Shown here: positions 56,790-63,477 of the stretch, in pieces
Layout of the letters: every line of letters starts with the position of its first letter
How positions within the stretch are numbered: the first letter of the stretch is position 1
Source of the DNA: Singulisphaera sp. GP187
GTDB lineage: Bacteria; Planctomycetota; Planctomycetia; Gemmatales; Gemmataceae
Length of the DNA stretch: 63,477 bases
Direction: 5' to 3'
Assembly: GCA_945861245.1 (NCBI GenBank)
Contig: CAMAUE010000010.1
Location: forward strand, 1 to 63,477
Notes under the pieces: generated by a model
Told to the model about the DNA's origin: nothing
Seen by the model: only the letters and a program-made list of their open reading frames with translations
The model's database searches: none
Position numbers and translations under genes: made by a program

Positions 56790-58013
56790 ATGAATCCATT
56801 GCTTATCACTGCGGATCGCTTGTGGGACGGTACGGGCAATGCCACACGTGTTCGCCCAGTTCTCCAGGTCGTCGGCGACCGCATCGACAGCGTCGAGACA
56901 GCGCTGCTTTCTCCCAAGACCTGTTCGGGCGAAGTCGTCGATTTTCCCGGCTGCACCATCCTACCCGGAATGATCGATACGCACGTACACCTCGTGATGT
57001 CGGCTCAGCCGACGAACGAAGCGATCATCGATCAGGTGACGCGCGAGTCCGATGCCGAGCGGATGGCGCGAATTGCCGGCAATGCCGAGGCGGCCCTGCA
57101 CGCGGGCTTGACGACCGTGCGTGATTGCGGTGGAACCAAGAACCACGTCCAGCAGGTACGTGATCGCATTCGGCGTGGCGAACTCGTCGGCGCGGACATC
57201 GTCGCCTGCGGCTCGCCGATCACGACGACGCTCGGCCACTGCCATTGGCTGGGGCTTGTGGCGGATACGTACGACGAGGTCGAGGCCGCCGCCAGCAAGA
57301 TGCTGGCCGAGGACGTCGACTTTTTGAAGGTGATGGCGACGGGCGGAAACATGACGGCAACATCCGACCCGATGAAGGCCCAGTATGACGCCCGCACGCT
57401 GCACCGCATCGCTCAAATGGGTCGCGATGCCAGCAAGCACTCCGCCGCCCATGTCCTGAGCCGCGTCGCTTTGCCTGCGGTGGTGGCGGCGAACTTTCGC
57501 ACCATCGAGCATTGCGACTGGCGCGTCGAAGAATTTCGCTACGAATTCGATCCCGAGCTGGCTAAGAAGATTATCGATCAGAACCAATTCGTAGGCCTGA
57601 CGATGTCCGGCTTGGCGAGGCGTGCATTTCTGCCAGAAGTCAACACGCTCGGAATCGGCCCGGTGAAACGGCTCGACGCCCGCTTCGCCTGCGAACGGCA
57701 GATGATCGACGCCGGCATCCGCTATACGATCCATTCCGACGCCGGCGTTCGGCTTTGCCCGATTGAGCGCTTCGTCCTGGGCCTGCGTGCCGCCGAGCGC
57801 GAACTCAAACTCACGCCGACGGAGATTTTGCGAGCGGTCACGGCCACCGCAGCCGAGGCGATTGAGCTACCGGATCGCGGAGTGTTGAGCGCGGGCAAAC
57901 GTGCCGACCTTATCGTCGTCGAAGGCGACCCGACGCGCGACCTGACGTGCCTCGAAAAAATCCGCGCCGTCATGAAAGCGGGCGTGTGGTATCATTTCGA
58001 AAAACCGTCCTAG
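56790..58013 (+). CDS. Amidohydrolase-family metal-dependent hydrolase
   Basis: A 407-residue cytoplasmic hydrolase. The metal site opens with VVDFPGCTILPGMIDTHVHL (the HxH pair, about residues 51-70); other ligands are the Lys in VDFLKVMATGGNM, the His in RTIEHCDWRVEEF and the Asp in YTIHSDAGVRLCPIE. The C-terminal PDRGVLSAGKRADLIVVEGD with PTRDLTCL is the usual composite beta domain. This is the imidazolonepropionase/prolidase-like branch; the substrate (a dipeptide, cyclic imide or carbamate) cannot be named. ATG 56790 is chosen with GAGCG upstream. No linked pathway genes. Confidence 0.88.
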   Translation: MNPLLITADRLWDGTGNATRVRPVLQVVGDRIDSVETALLSPKTCSGEVVDFPGCTILPGMIDTHVHLVMSAQPTNEAIIDQVTRESDAERMARIAGNAEAALHAGLTTVRDCGGTKNHVQQVRDRIRRGELVGADIVACGSPITTTLGHCHWLGLVADTYDEVEAAASKMLAEDVDFLKVMATGGNMTATSDPMKAQYDARTLHRIAQMGRDASKHSAAHVLSRVALPAVVAANFRTIEHCDWRVEEFRYEFDPELAKKIIDQNQFVGLTMSGLARRAFLPEVNTLGIGPVKRLDARFACERQMIDAGIRYTIHSDAGVRLCPIERFVLGLRAAERELKLTPTEILRAVTATAAEAIELPDRGVLSAGKRADLIVVEGDPTRDLTCLEKIRAVMKAGVWYHFEKPS

Positions 58014-58020
58014 GATTCCA

Positions 58021-58114
58021 AATACAACCACGAATAGCACGGATCGCACAGATAAGAAATAGCTTGCAGGAATTTTTCTTTATCCGTGTATTCCGTGTTA
58101 TCCGTGGTTGTATT
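58021..58114. repeat. Interrupted palindrome, ATACAACCACGAATAGCACG type
   Basis: AATACAACCACGAATAGCAC plus GGATCGCACAGATAA pairs with TTATCCGTGTATTCCGTGTT plus ATCCGTGGTTGTATT with scattered mismatches. It starts 8 bases after the amidohydrolase stop and may serve as its terminator. Confidence 0.75.
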
Positions 58115-58190
58115 CCTGCATGCAATCGAGAGATTATCACCATGTCCCAGAGCGTGGGAACGAGGGCTTTTGGCATTGGAGGGAAGCGTC

Positions 58191-58829
58191 ATGCCTGACA
58201 ATTTTGCACTTACAATCGACGCCCATCCGCTGCTGGATGCGTGCGTATTTACGACGACGTTCGCAAAGCCGATCGGCGACATGCCGACGCCTGCGGAGAT
58301 GCTTGCGCTGCTGGCGATCGATGTCGCCGCGCCGCTTCGCGCCGACGACACGGTGCGCGATGCGGTCAGAGCGATGCTTCGGCACGGCGGGTTTAAGCCG
58401 GCGGGACGGAGCAAGCCGGCGTCGGAATACCTGGTGCGTGCGGTCAGCGCTGGCAGCCTGGGTTCGATCAACGCGGCTGTGGATGCGTGCAACATCGTAT
58501 CGCTACACAGCGGCCTGCCGATCAGCGTCGTCGATTTGGCCAAGACGACGCCGTCGTTCCGCATCGCGATCGCGCCGGCGGGAGCGACGTACGTTTTCAA
58601 CTCCGCCGGCCAGGTGATCGACATCGCCGGCCTGGTTTGTTTGTGCGATGCACAAGGCCCAACAGGCAACGCCGTCAAGGACGCCCAGCGCACCAAGACC
58701 GACGCCACCACGACGCAAACGCTCAGCGTCATCTGGGGCGCGACGTCACTTCCGGGCCGCGCACAGCAAGCGATGACGTGGTATCGGCAACTGCTGGAGT
58801 CGCTGGGAGCGGTGACGGATTTTGTTTAG
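58191..58829 (+). CDS. B3/B4-domain protein
   Basis: A 212-residue protein with the B3/B4 domain found in the beta subunit of phenylalanyl-tRNA synthetase (PF03483), here as a stand-alone protein. Landmarks are PASEYLVRAVSAGSLGSINA with AVDACNIVSLHSGLPISVVD, the core of the domain, then YVFNSAGQVIDIAGLVCLCD and TLSVIWGATSLPGRAQQAM. Such proteins may edit mischarged tRNA or bind amino acids; neither is shown. GGAGGGA stands 6 bases before ATG 58191. The last codon and the stop (GTT TAG) are formed by the palindrome that starts at 58824, as at trmB. Confidence 0.85.
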   Translation: MPDNFALTIDAHPLLDACVFTTTFAKPIGDMPTPAEMLALLAIDVAAPLRADDTVRDAVRAMLRHGGFKPAGRSKPASEYLVRAVSAGSLGSINAAVDACNIVSLHSGLPISVVDLAKTTPSFRIAIAPAGATYVFNSAGQVIDIAGLVCLCDAQGPTGNAVKDAQRTKTDATTTQTLSVIWGATSLPGRAQQAMTWYRQLLESLGAVTDFV

Positions 58830-58915
58830 CCGCGACGCGCCAGCGGAGCGCGGACTGGGCGTCGCGCGATCGCATGGCGTGCCGTCCGCGCTCCGCTGGC
58901 GCGTCGCGGCTAAAC
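58824..58915. repeat. 92-bp palindrome, GTTTAGCCGC family, overlapping a stop codon
   Basis: GTTTAGCCGCGACGCGCCAG plus CGGAGCGCGGAC pairs with the complement ending GCGGCTAAAC. Bases 58824-58829 are the last codon and TAG of the B3/B4 gene. The inner stem differs from other members of the family, although the ends are the same. Confidence 0.9.
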
Positions 58916-58927
58916 GAAATGGATTGC

Positions 58928-61900
58928 CTACGCCGACCGTCTTAGCGGCGATTCGCTGGCGCCGTGTTCGCGGATGTATTTCAGCAGGCGGTCCCAGGCC
59001 TCGGCGTTCGGCGGGATCGCGTCGCCGGCGTTGCTGAGGTCGGCCAGTAGTTCATCCACGTCACGATAACCCTGATCGCCGTCGGCGGCCAGGCGGAACA
59101 GCACCGACACCAGGGCATCGGGCAACGGCTTCGTCCGTGGGCCTTTCCTCACACCGGCGGGCGTACACCAACTTGACGCGATTCGGCCCAATGCTCGCAA
59201 ATCCTCGCGCATGCTCGGTTCGTCGTCCGGCGGCGTGCCGAGTAGCCAGGTTGGCTCGCCGAGGCTGCGAATTTTTAGCACGCCTTCGCCGGTGAGCAGC
59301 AGCGAATCTTCGCTGAGATGACCATGCACCAATCCCGCGCGATGTCCGGTTGCGAGACCCTGAGCGGCTTGCGTGAGCAGACGCCAGCAGACGCCCGGCG
59401 CGGCGGCGAGCGGGGGCCAATCGGTCGCTGTCAGGCCTGTCAACCATTCCTGCAATGCGGCTGGGCGACCTGATAGCTCCAACACGTCCAACGTATTGGC
59501 GACATGCGGATCGTTGAGCATCGCCTGGCGGAATCGTTGGCGGAATTCGTCGGGCTTGACGGCATCGGCGAGGTCGCTCTCGGCGAGGTGTCGCAGCACC
59601 GCTTCGACGCCACGCCTTGGATCGAATACGCGATAGACCATCTCATGCGGCGACGTCCGCAGGCGATCGATAACGCGCACCGGCCCGAGCATGAGGCCCG
59701 CGAGGTTGCCCGTCTCGATCAAGGCGAGCTGATACAAGGTGATAACGCCGCTGGCGAGCAACACCTGGCGTAGCGAGCGCCGTTGCCGACGCGACTCGGC
59801 CAAGAGCGCGGTGAGCGTGTCGCCGTCGATGAGTTGGGCGTCGCGCATGAGTCGGCCCAGCCGGTCGTCGCCCTGTTCGTCTGCCGACTTCAGCGAGAGG
59901 ATACTTCGGCCCGTGGGGATGATGCCTGATTCGCCATCCTCGCTGATTGTCTCCGTCGTCGGCGCGGGCAGGATCGTGGGTTCGTTGAGATTCGCCAACG
60001 TACCGGGCACAAGTGGGATGCCGGCGAGATCGCGAAGCTTGCGGCGATACCAATCGCGCATGTCGACGAGATGGCGGTCGATTTCGTCACGGCGATCGGC
60101 GACGTCGCGTTCCTGTAATTGCAACTCCTCGGCCTGTTGCGTGAGCCGTTGCGACTCGGCTTGCATGACGCGTGCTTGCTCATGGACCTGGGCCTGCTTG
60201 CGTTCGAGTCGAGTTTCACCGCGGGCCAGGGTGCGACGCAGCTCGGCGATTTGGCCCTGCCATTCGACGAGGTGTTGCCGATAGGCGGCCAGCGCGAGGC
60301 GATGGTCGTCTTGCTGTTGGCGCAGCGATTGTTCGTGTGTTTGTAACGAATCGAGATCGGCCTGCAGCCGGCTGCGAAGCTGCGTCAGATCGTCCTGGCA
60401 TTGGCGAACGTATTGATGGATTTCGGCGAGATGATTGCGTAATTGCGCGCGGGCCACACCTAATCGCTCGGCAACAGCGCCGGCGCGGACCTCGGCGTCG
60501 GGCAGGTCGGCAATAATCGTCTGGGCCTCGGTGCGCATCGCTTCATACTCGGCCCGCGACTTGGCGAGGTCTTCCAAGGCTTGCTGTTGTTCGGCTTTGA
60601 ACTCCGCACGTTCGCTGGCATGGGCCTGGCGCTGCACATTAACGAGGTTCATCTGCTCCTGGTAGCGATCCTCGAAGCCGGCGATATTGGTATGCTGTTC
60701 TTTTAGCGTTAATGCTTTCGTATCCAGTTCGCGCCGCCAGGCTTCGATCTGCGTCTTGAGTTGTTGTTCGCGCTCGCCGACTTCAAAGGCCTTCGCCTCG
60801 ATCAGCGCGGATTGCCCATCGAGCTTATCCGCCTGCTCCCCGATTTCCTTTCGGCGAGCGTCCATTTCCTCGGAGCGCCGGCGCAGTTGTTCCTGCAATG
60901 CCGCACAGGCCTCTTCACGTTCGAGGAGATGCACGCCGCGTTGCTGGAGCGTGTGGCGATCGAGATCGAGACGTTCGCGCGTCTCCGCCAATTGGCCTAG
61001 CCGACTGTGCAACAGCGATTCCGCTTCCGCGAGTTGACCACGGCCTTGTTCGATGTCGTTGGCTTGTTGTTCCACTCGCTGTTGGTCGGCGTTAAGTTTT
61101 TCTTGAGCGAGCTTGATCTGGCGAACCGCCGCTTCCATGATGGCGCCGCGCTCGGCCCATTGCTTCTGATCGTGCGAATGCATCTCGTGATCGGCGCGCA
61201 CGTCGGCTTCCATCTGGCGCAATTCTTCGCCCTTGCGCGTCAACTCGGCTTCGACCATCTGTTGCCGATTGCGTTCAACGTCGAGTTGCTCTTCGCGCTT
61301 GCGGACCTCGTCGCGCATGCGCTCCAGTCGGCCACGGAGGATGGCGAGCGTCGCCTGTTGGCCTTCGAGGGCGGCGCTGCGCTCGGCGAAGTCGCGGGTG
61401 TTGGCGTCCTGTTCCTGCTTTTGTTTGGCGAGCCGATCCGAATCCGCCACTAGTTCCGAACGCCAGGTGTCGAGTTTGTTGACTTGCTCCTCAAGCTCCT
61501 CGCTGTCGTTGCGAAGTCGGTCGCGCAACGTGGTGATCTCATCATGGCAGGCGCGCGTCTCGGCATCGCGGGTTTCGATTTCGCCCTGAAGCCGATTTAG
61601 CCGAAGCACGTCGGCTTCGTATTGTTTGACCTTGGCTTCAAGTTCGCGGGCGCGATCGCTAAGCGATTTATCGAGCAGTGCAAGGTCACCGAGCTTGGCG
61701 TCGGCATCGGTTTGTGAATGCATCGAGCGATTTTCAAACGCCCGTCGTTCCTCCTCCAGCCGCAGCGTGCGTTGGGTCAGATCGGCGGCGCGGCGGTCGA
61801 AGTCCTCTTGCCGGGCGTGCTCGGCCTGGCGTCGATCAGGGGTGTCCTGGTCATCCAGCCGGAGTCGTTGTTCGCGTTCTTCAAGCAGGCGATCGCGGTG

Positions 61901-62434
61901 ATCGAGATCGCGCGTGATATCCTTGCGTTCCGATATCCGATCGTTGGAGAGTCCGTTCCGTAGCGTCAGTGCTCGTTGATCTTCGAAGGCCTCTTTTTCG
62001 TCCTGAAAACGCTGCATCTGCTGACGAAATTGTTCGAGTTTTTCTTCAAGCGCTCGCTGGGCCTGTTCGGCCGCCGGCAAGGCAATGGTTTGGGGTGCTT
62101 GAATACTGCAAGCAATTTCGACGCTGCCGATCTGGATGCGATCGCCGTCGCCGAGGGCATCATGAAGCGAGCAGGGTTCACCGTTTACGAGAATGGTTTG
62201 CGAGGATGTGAAGCGGCGCAAGCGGACGCCTTGAGGGTGTCGCGCGAAGCTGCACAAAATGGCGGGAGCCTCGGCACTGAGCCTTAGATCGCAACCGATG
62301 GCACTACCGAGGAGAAATTCGACGCCGTCGAGGGAATAGGTGGCCGCACGCACGGCGGCCTGCCGAACGTCGAGTTGGACGCTGGGAAGCAGGCTGGTCC
62401 AGGAGGTTGAGTCAAACTGGGGTGCCGCTGCCAT
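58928..62434 (-). CDS. FHA domain - long coiled coil - pseudokinase protein
   Basis: A 1168-residue cytoplasmic protein. Residues 20-105 form an FHA domain (LDGVEFLLGSAIGCDLRLSA, FARHPQGVRLRRFTSSQTIL, VNGEPCSLHDALGDGDRIQI). Residues about 115-835 are an almost unbroken coiled coil rich in Glu, Gln and Arg. Then comes the planctomycete pre-kinase module (ALLAESRRQRRSLRQVLLAS, LYQLALIETGNLAGLMLGPV) and a kinase-like fold to about 1150. The HRD-type motif reads GLVHGHLSEDSLLL (no catalytic Asp after the His), the DFG position reads IRSLGEP, and the Gly loop is poor, so catalysis is unlikely. A scaffold recognising phosphothreonine is the best guess. The start at 62434 is chosen because the FHA domain follows closely. 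Confidence 0.85.
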   Translation of the reverse strand: MAAAPQFDSTSWTSLLPSVQLDVRQAAVRAATYSLDGVEFLLGSAIGCDLRLSAEAPAILCSFARHPQGVRLRRFTSSQTILVNGEPCSLHDALGDGDRIQIGSVEIACSIQAPQTIALPAAEQAQRALEEKLEQFRQQMQRFQDEKEAFEDQRALTLRNGLSNDRISERKDITRDLDHRDRLLEEREQRLRLDDQDTPDRRQAEHARQEDFDRRAADLTQRTLRLEEERRAFENRSMHSQTDADAKLGDLALLDKSLSDRARELEAKVKQYEADVLRLNRLQGEIETRDAETRACHDEITTLRDRLRNDSEELEEQVNKLDTWRSELVADSDRLAKQKQEQDANTRDFAERSAALEGQQATLAILRGRLERMRDEVRKREEQLDVERNRQQMVEAELTRKGEELRQMEADVRADHEMHSHDQKQWAERGAIMEAAVRQIKLAQEKLNADQQRVEQQANDIEQGRGQLAEAESLLHSRLGQLAETRERLDLDRHTLQQRGVHLLEREEACAALQEQLRRRSEEMDARRKEIGEQADKLDGQSALIEAKAFEVGEREQQLKTQIEAWRRELDTKALTLKEQHTNIAGFEDRYQEQMNLVNVQRQAHASERAEFKAEQQQALEDLAKSRAEYEAMRTEAQTIIADLPDAEVRAGAVAERLGVARAQLRNHLAEIHQYVRQCQDDLTQLRSRLQADLDSLQTHEQSLRQQQDDHRLALAAYRQHLVEWQGQIAELRRTLARGETRLERKQAQVHEQARVMQAESQRLTQQAEELQLQERDVADRRDEIDRHLVDMRDWYRRKLRDLAGIPLVPGTLANLNEPTILPAPTTETISEDGESGIIPTGRSILSLKSADEQGDDRLGRLMRDAQLIDGDTLTALLAESRRQRRSLRQVLLASGVITLYQLALIETGNLAGLMLGPVRVIDRLRTSPHEMVYRVFDPRRGVEAVLRHLAESDLADAVKPDEFRQRFRQAMLNDPHVANTLDVLELSGRPAALQEWLTGLTATDWPPLAAAPGVCWRLLTQAAQGLATGHRAGLVHGHLSEDSLLLTGEGVLKIRSLGEPTWLLGTPPDDEPSMREDLRALGRIASSWCTPAGVRKGPRTKPLPDALVSVLFRLAADGDQGYRDVDELLADLSNAGDAIPPNAEAWDRLLKYIREHGASESPLRRSA

Positions 62435-62764
62435 GCCGATGTTGCCTCGAGTTGGTGGTTCCGTCCACCGGCCTCGTGCCGAATGCGCAAGAGTCCAAAC
62501 GGAATAACAACCTATTTGGGTAAAAAATGGAAGAGCGCTTTTTTGGAGATGAAGGCTGCACGATTTGGTTGGTAAGAACTGAACCAAGGATAGCATCGCG
62601 CGACGAATCCGCAAACCGATACGAATCACGAAAGCGCGAAAGTACGAAATCACGAAAGGGGAACTCAAAATAACGTTTCGTGATTCTGTATTCTATGCGG
62701 TTTGTCCGCGCCGTGTTATTCGTCGCAGAACTCGTTCTAATCGTTGCGATGGCATACTTTTCTC
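62435..62764. other. Divergent intergenic region, one palindrome
   Basis: About 330 bases between the FHA protein gene and the DUF1559 gene. It contains the repeat 62624-62685; no gene is seen. Confidence 0.6.
62624..62685. repeat. Short AATCACGAAAG palindrome, relative of 8788-8892
   Basis: AATCACGAAAGCGCGAAAGT, a repeated AATCACGAAAG, and GTTTCGTGATT at the right end. The arms are unequal, consistent with decay. Confidence 0.7.
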
Positions 62765-62793
62765 TCGACAGGATTGCGAAATGTGATTACAAT
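62765..62793 (+). promoter_or_regulatory. Sigma-70-type promoter for DUF1559 gene
   Basis: TCGACA (62765-62770), a 17-base spacer and TACAAT (62788-62793); ATG 62839 follows 45 bases later. Confidence 0.6.
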
Positions 62794-62838
62794 CTACTCA
62801 TCTGATCCATCTCTTATTTTTTTGACAAGGTGCATCTT

Positions 62839-63360
62839 ATGTCTACCAATCGTCGAGCGTTCACGCTCATTGAGTTACTTGTGGTGATCGCCATCATTGC
62901 GATTCTCATAAGCTTGTTGGTTCCAGCGGTGCAGAAGGTGCGGGAAGCCGCCGCCCGGACGCAATGCGTGAACAACCTGCATCAGTGGGGAGTAGCGTTT
63001 CACAGCTTTCATGACGCCAACAAACAGATGCCCATCGGAGCGCGGAACAACCCCAGGCAAACGTGGGTGATGTACCTTTGGCCATTCATCGATCAAGGCC
63101 CGCTCGCTGCCAAGAATGATGTCACCCGACATTTTTACGTGGCGCCGGGTACGATTGCCGGTACGATGAACGGCGTGTGCGGTGCGCGTATCGCCCTTTA
63201 CAACTGCCCTGCCGACAATAACTCGCAAGACCAAGATGCGGCGGGCACGACCTACATGCGAACGCGGGGCAACTATGTCGTGAACTGGGGAGCGGTCAAT
63301 TATGACACCGCGCCGCCTGCATCCGGATCCACGGCCAGCGCGCATAACTGGGCAGTTTGA
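62839..63360 (+). CDS. DUF1559 prepilin-like protein, C-terminally short
   Basis: A 173-residue protein with the type IV prepilin N-terminus [20 protein letters not shown] (cleavage before FTLIELL) and the DUF1559 region [20 protein letters not shown] with [20 protein letters not shown], followed by [19 protein letters not shown] and [23 protein letters not shown]1559 proteins (a large planctomycete family) are commonly about 300 residues and end with a further beta-rich half; here the frame stops after SAHNWAV at 63360 and the rest of the window does not continue it in any obvious frame. It is probably a truncated copy. GACAAGGTGCATCTTATG gives a usable start. Confidence 0.75.
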   Translation: MSTNRRAFTLIELLVVIAIIAILISLLVPAVQKVREAAARTQCVNNLHQWGVAFHSFHDANKQMPIGARNNPRQTWVMYLWPFIDQGPLAAKNDVTRHFYVAPGTIAGTMNGVCGARIALYNCPADNNSQDQDAAGTTYMRTRGNYVVNWGAVNYDTAPPASGSTASAHNWAV

Positions 63361-63477
63361 GGGGCTTGCGCTATAGCGGCCTTCTCCATATCTGTGAGTC
63401 ATGGCCATCGACTTGCTGTACGTCGCTTTCTGACATGCAGAGGTCGGTTGCTGATCTCACGGATGTCTCTCATGACG
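63361..63477. other. Window end, no gene seen
   Basis: No open frame of note; a short CATGACG end lies at the window boundary. Confidence 0.4.

Noticed and set aside
1..63477. CRISPR array
   Set aside because: No run of regularly spaced direct repeats with unique spacers and no cas genes; the repeats seen are dispersed palindromes.
1..63477. tRNA or rRNA genes
   Set aside because: No cloverleaf with a conserved GGTTCGA-type arm, and no 16S or 23S signature segments were noticed.

Overview
This window reads as chromosomal DNA of a planctomycete, most like the Gemmataceae. The marker families are DUF1501 and DUF1553 proteins, a DUF1559 prepilin-like protein, a TIGR03067 protein, a large secreted protein with the planctomycete EPRxxPA N-terminal motif, a PQQ beta-propeller protein, and a kinase-type protein with the planctomycete pre-kinase module. 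Everything here is read from the bases, with no database search, so family names rest on visible motifs.

Layout. 1-3.6 kb: RelB/ParE-type toxin-antitoxin pair, comB, glycyl-tRNA synthetase. 3.8-6.0 kb: a decayed TPR gene on the minus strand. 6.1-9.8 kb: small HhH protein, UbiA-type prenyltransferase, lipoprotein, trpS, a winged-helix/coiled-coil protein. 9.8-14.3 kb: minus-strand accessory genes (WD40, secreted proteins, TIGR03067, surface protein). 14.6-19.0 kb: SurA-like isomerase, a secreted protein, two membrane HEAT-type proteins. 19.0-25.8 kb: HAD-like protein, fabZ-trmB, pyrF, an ABC-2 exporter pair, hemF. 25.8-36.1 kb: second toxin-antitoxin pair, a 1136-residue repeat protein, an orphan ABC ATPase, homoserine dehydrogenase, a secreted TPR protein. 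36.1-38.5 kb: selO between mirror-ordered repeat arrays. 38.5-49.3 kb: a cluster of exported proteins (DUF1553 remnant, SMI1/KNR4-type gene, two DUF1501, PQQ propeller, ceramidase-like, S8 peptidase chimera, SGNH hydrolase). 49.4-52 kb: VapBC-type pair and an FGE-propeller fusion. 52.3-55.9 kb: pstS-pstC-pstA without pstB. 56.8-63.4 kb: amidohydrolase, B3/B4 protein, FHA-coiled-coil-pseudokinase, truncated DUF1559.

The most striking feature is the intergenic DNA. At least a dozen families of short (50-130 bp) perfect or near-perfect palindromes occur, about 35 copies in 63 kb, with fixed lengths within a family (54 bp in one, 56 bp in another). One copy lies in frame inside a coding sequence, two supply the stop codon of the preceding gene, one pair is nested, and three families are arranged in mirror order around selO. 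No transposase is visible in the window. I consider this the best candidate for an undescribed system.

Other points of interest: a G7 tract that puts the predicted N-terminus of a surface protein one base out of frame, a HAD protein lacking both key aspartates, a ceramidase-like N-terminus fused to a subtilase, and a PstA with a large predicted coiled-coil insertion. No rRNA, tRNA or CRISPR was seen.
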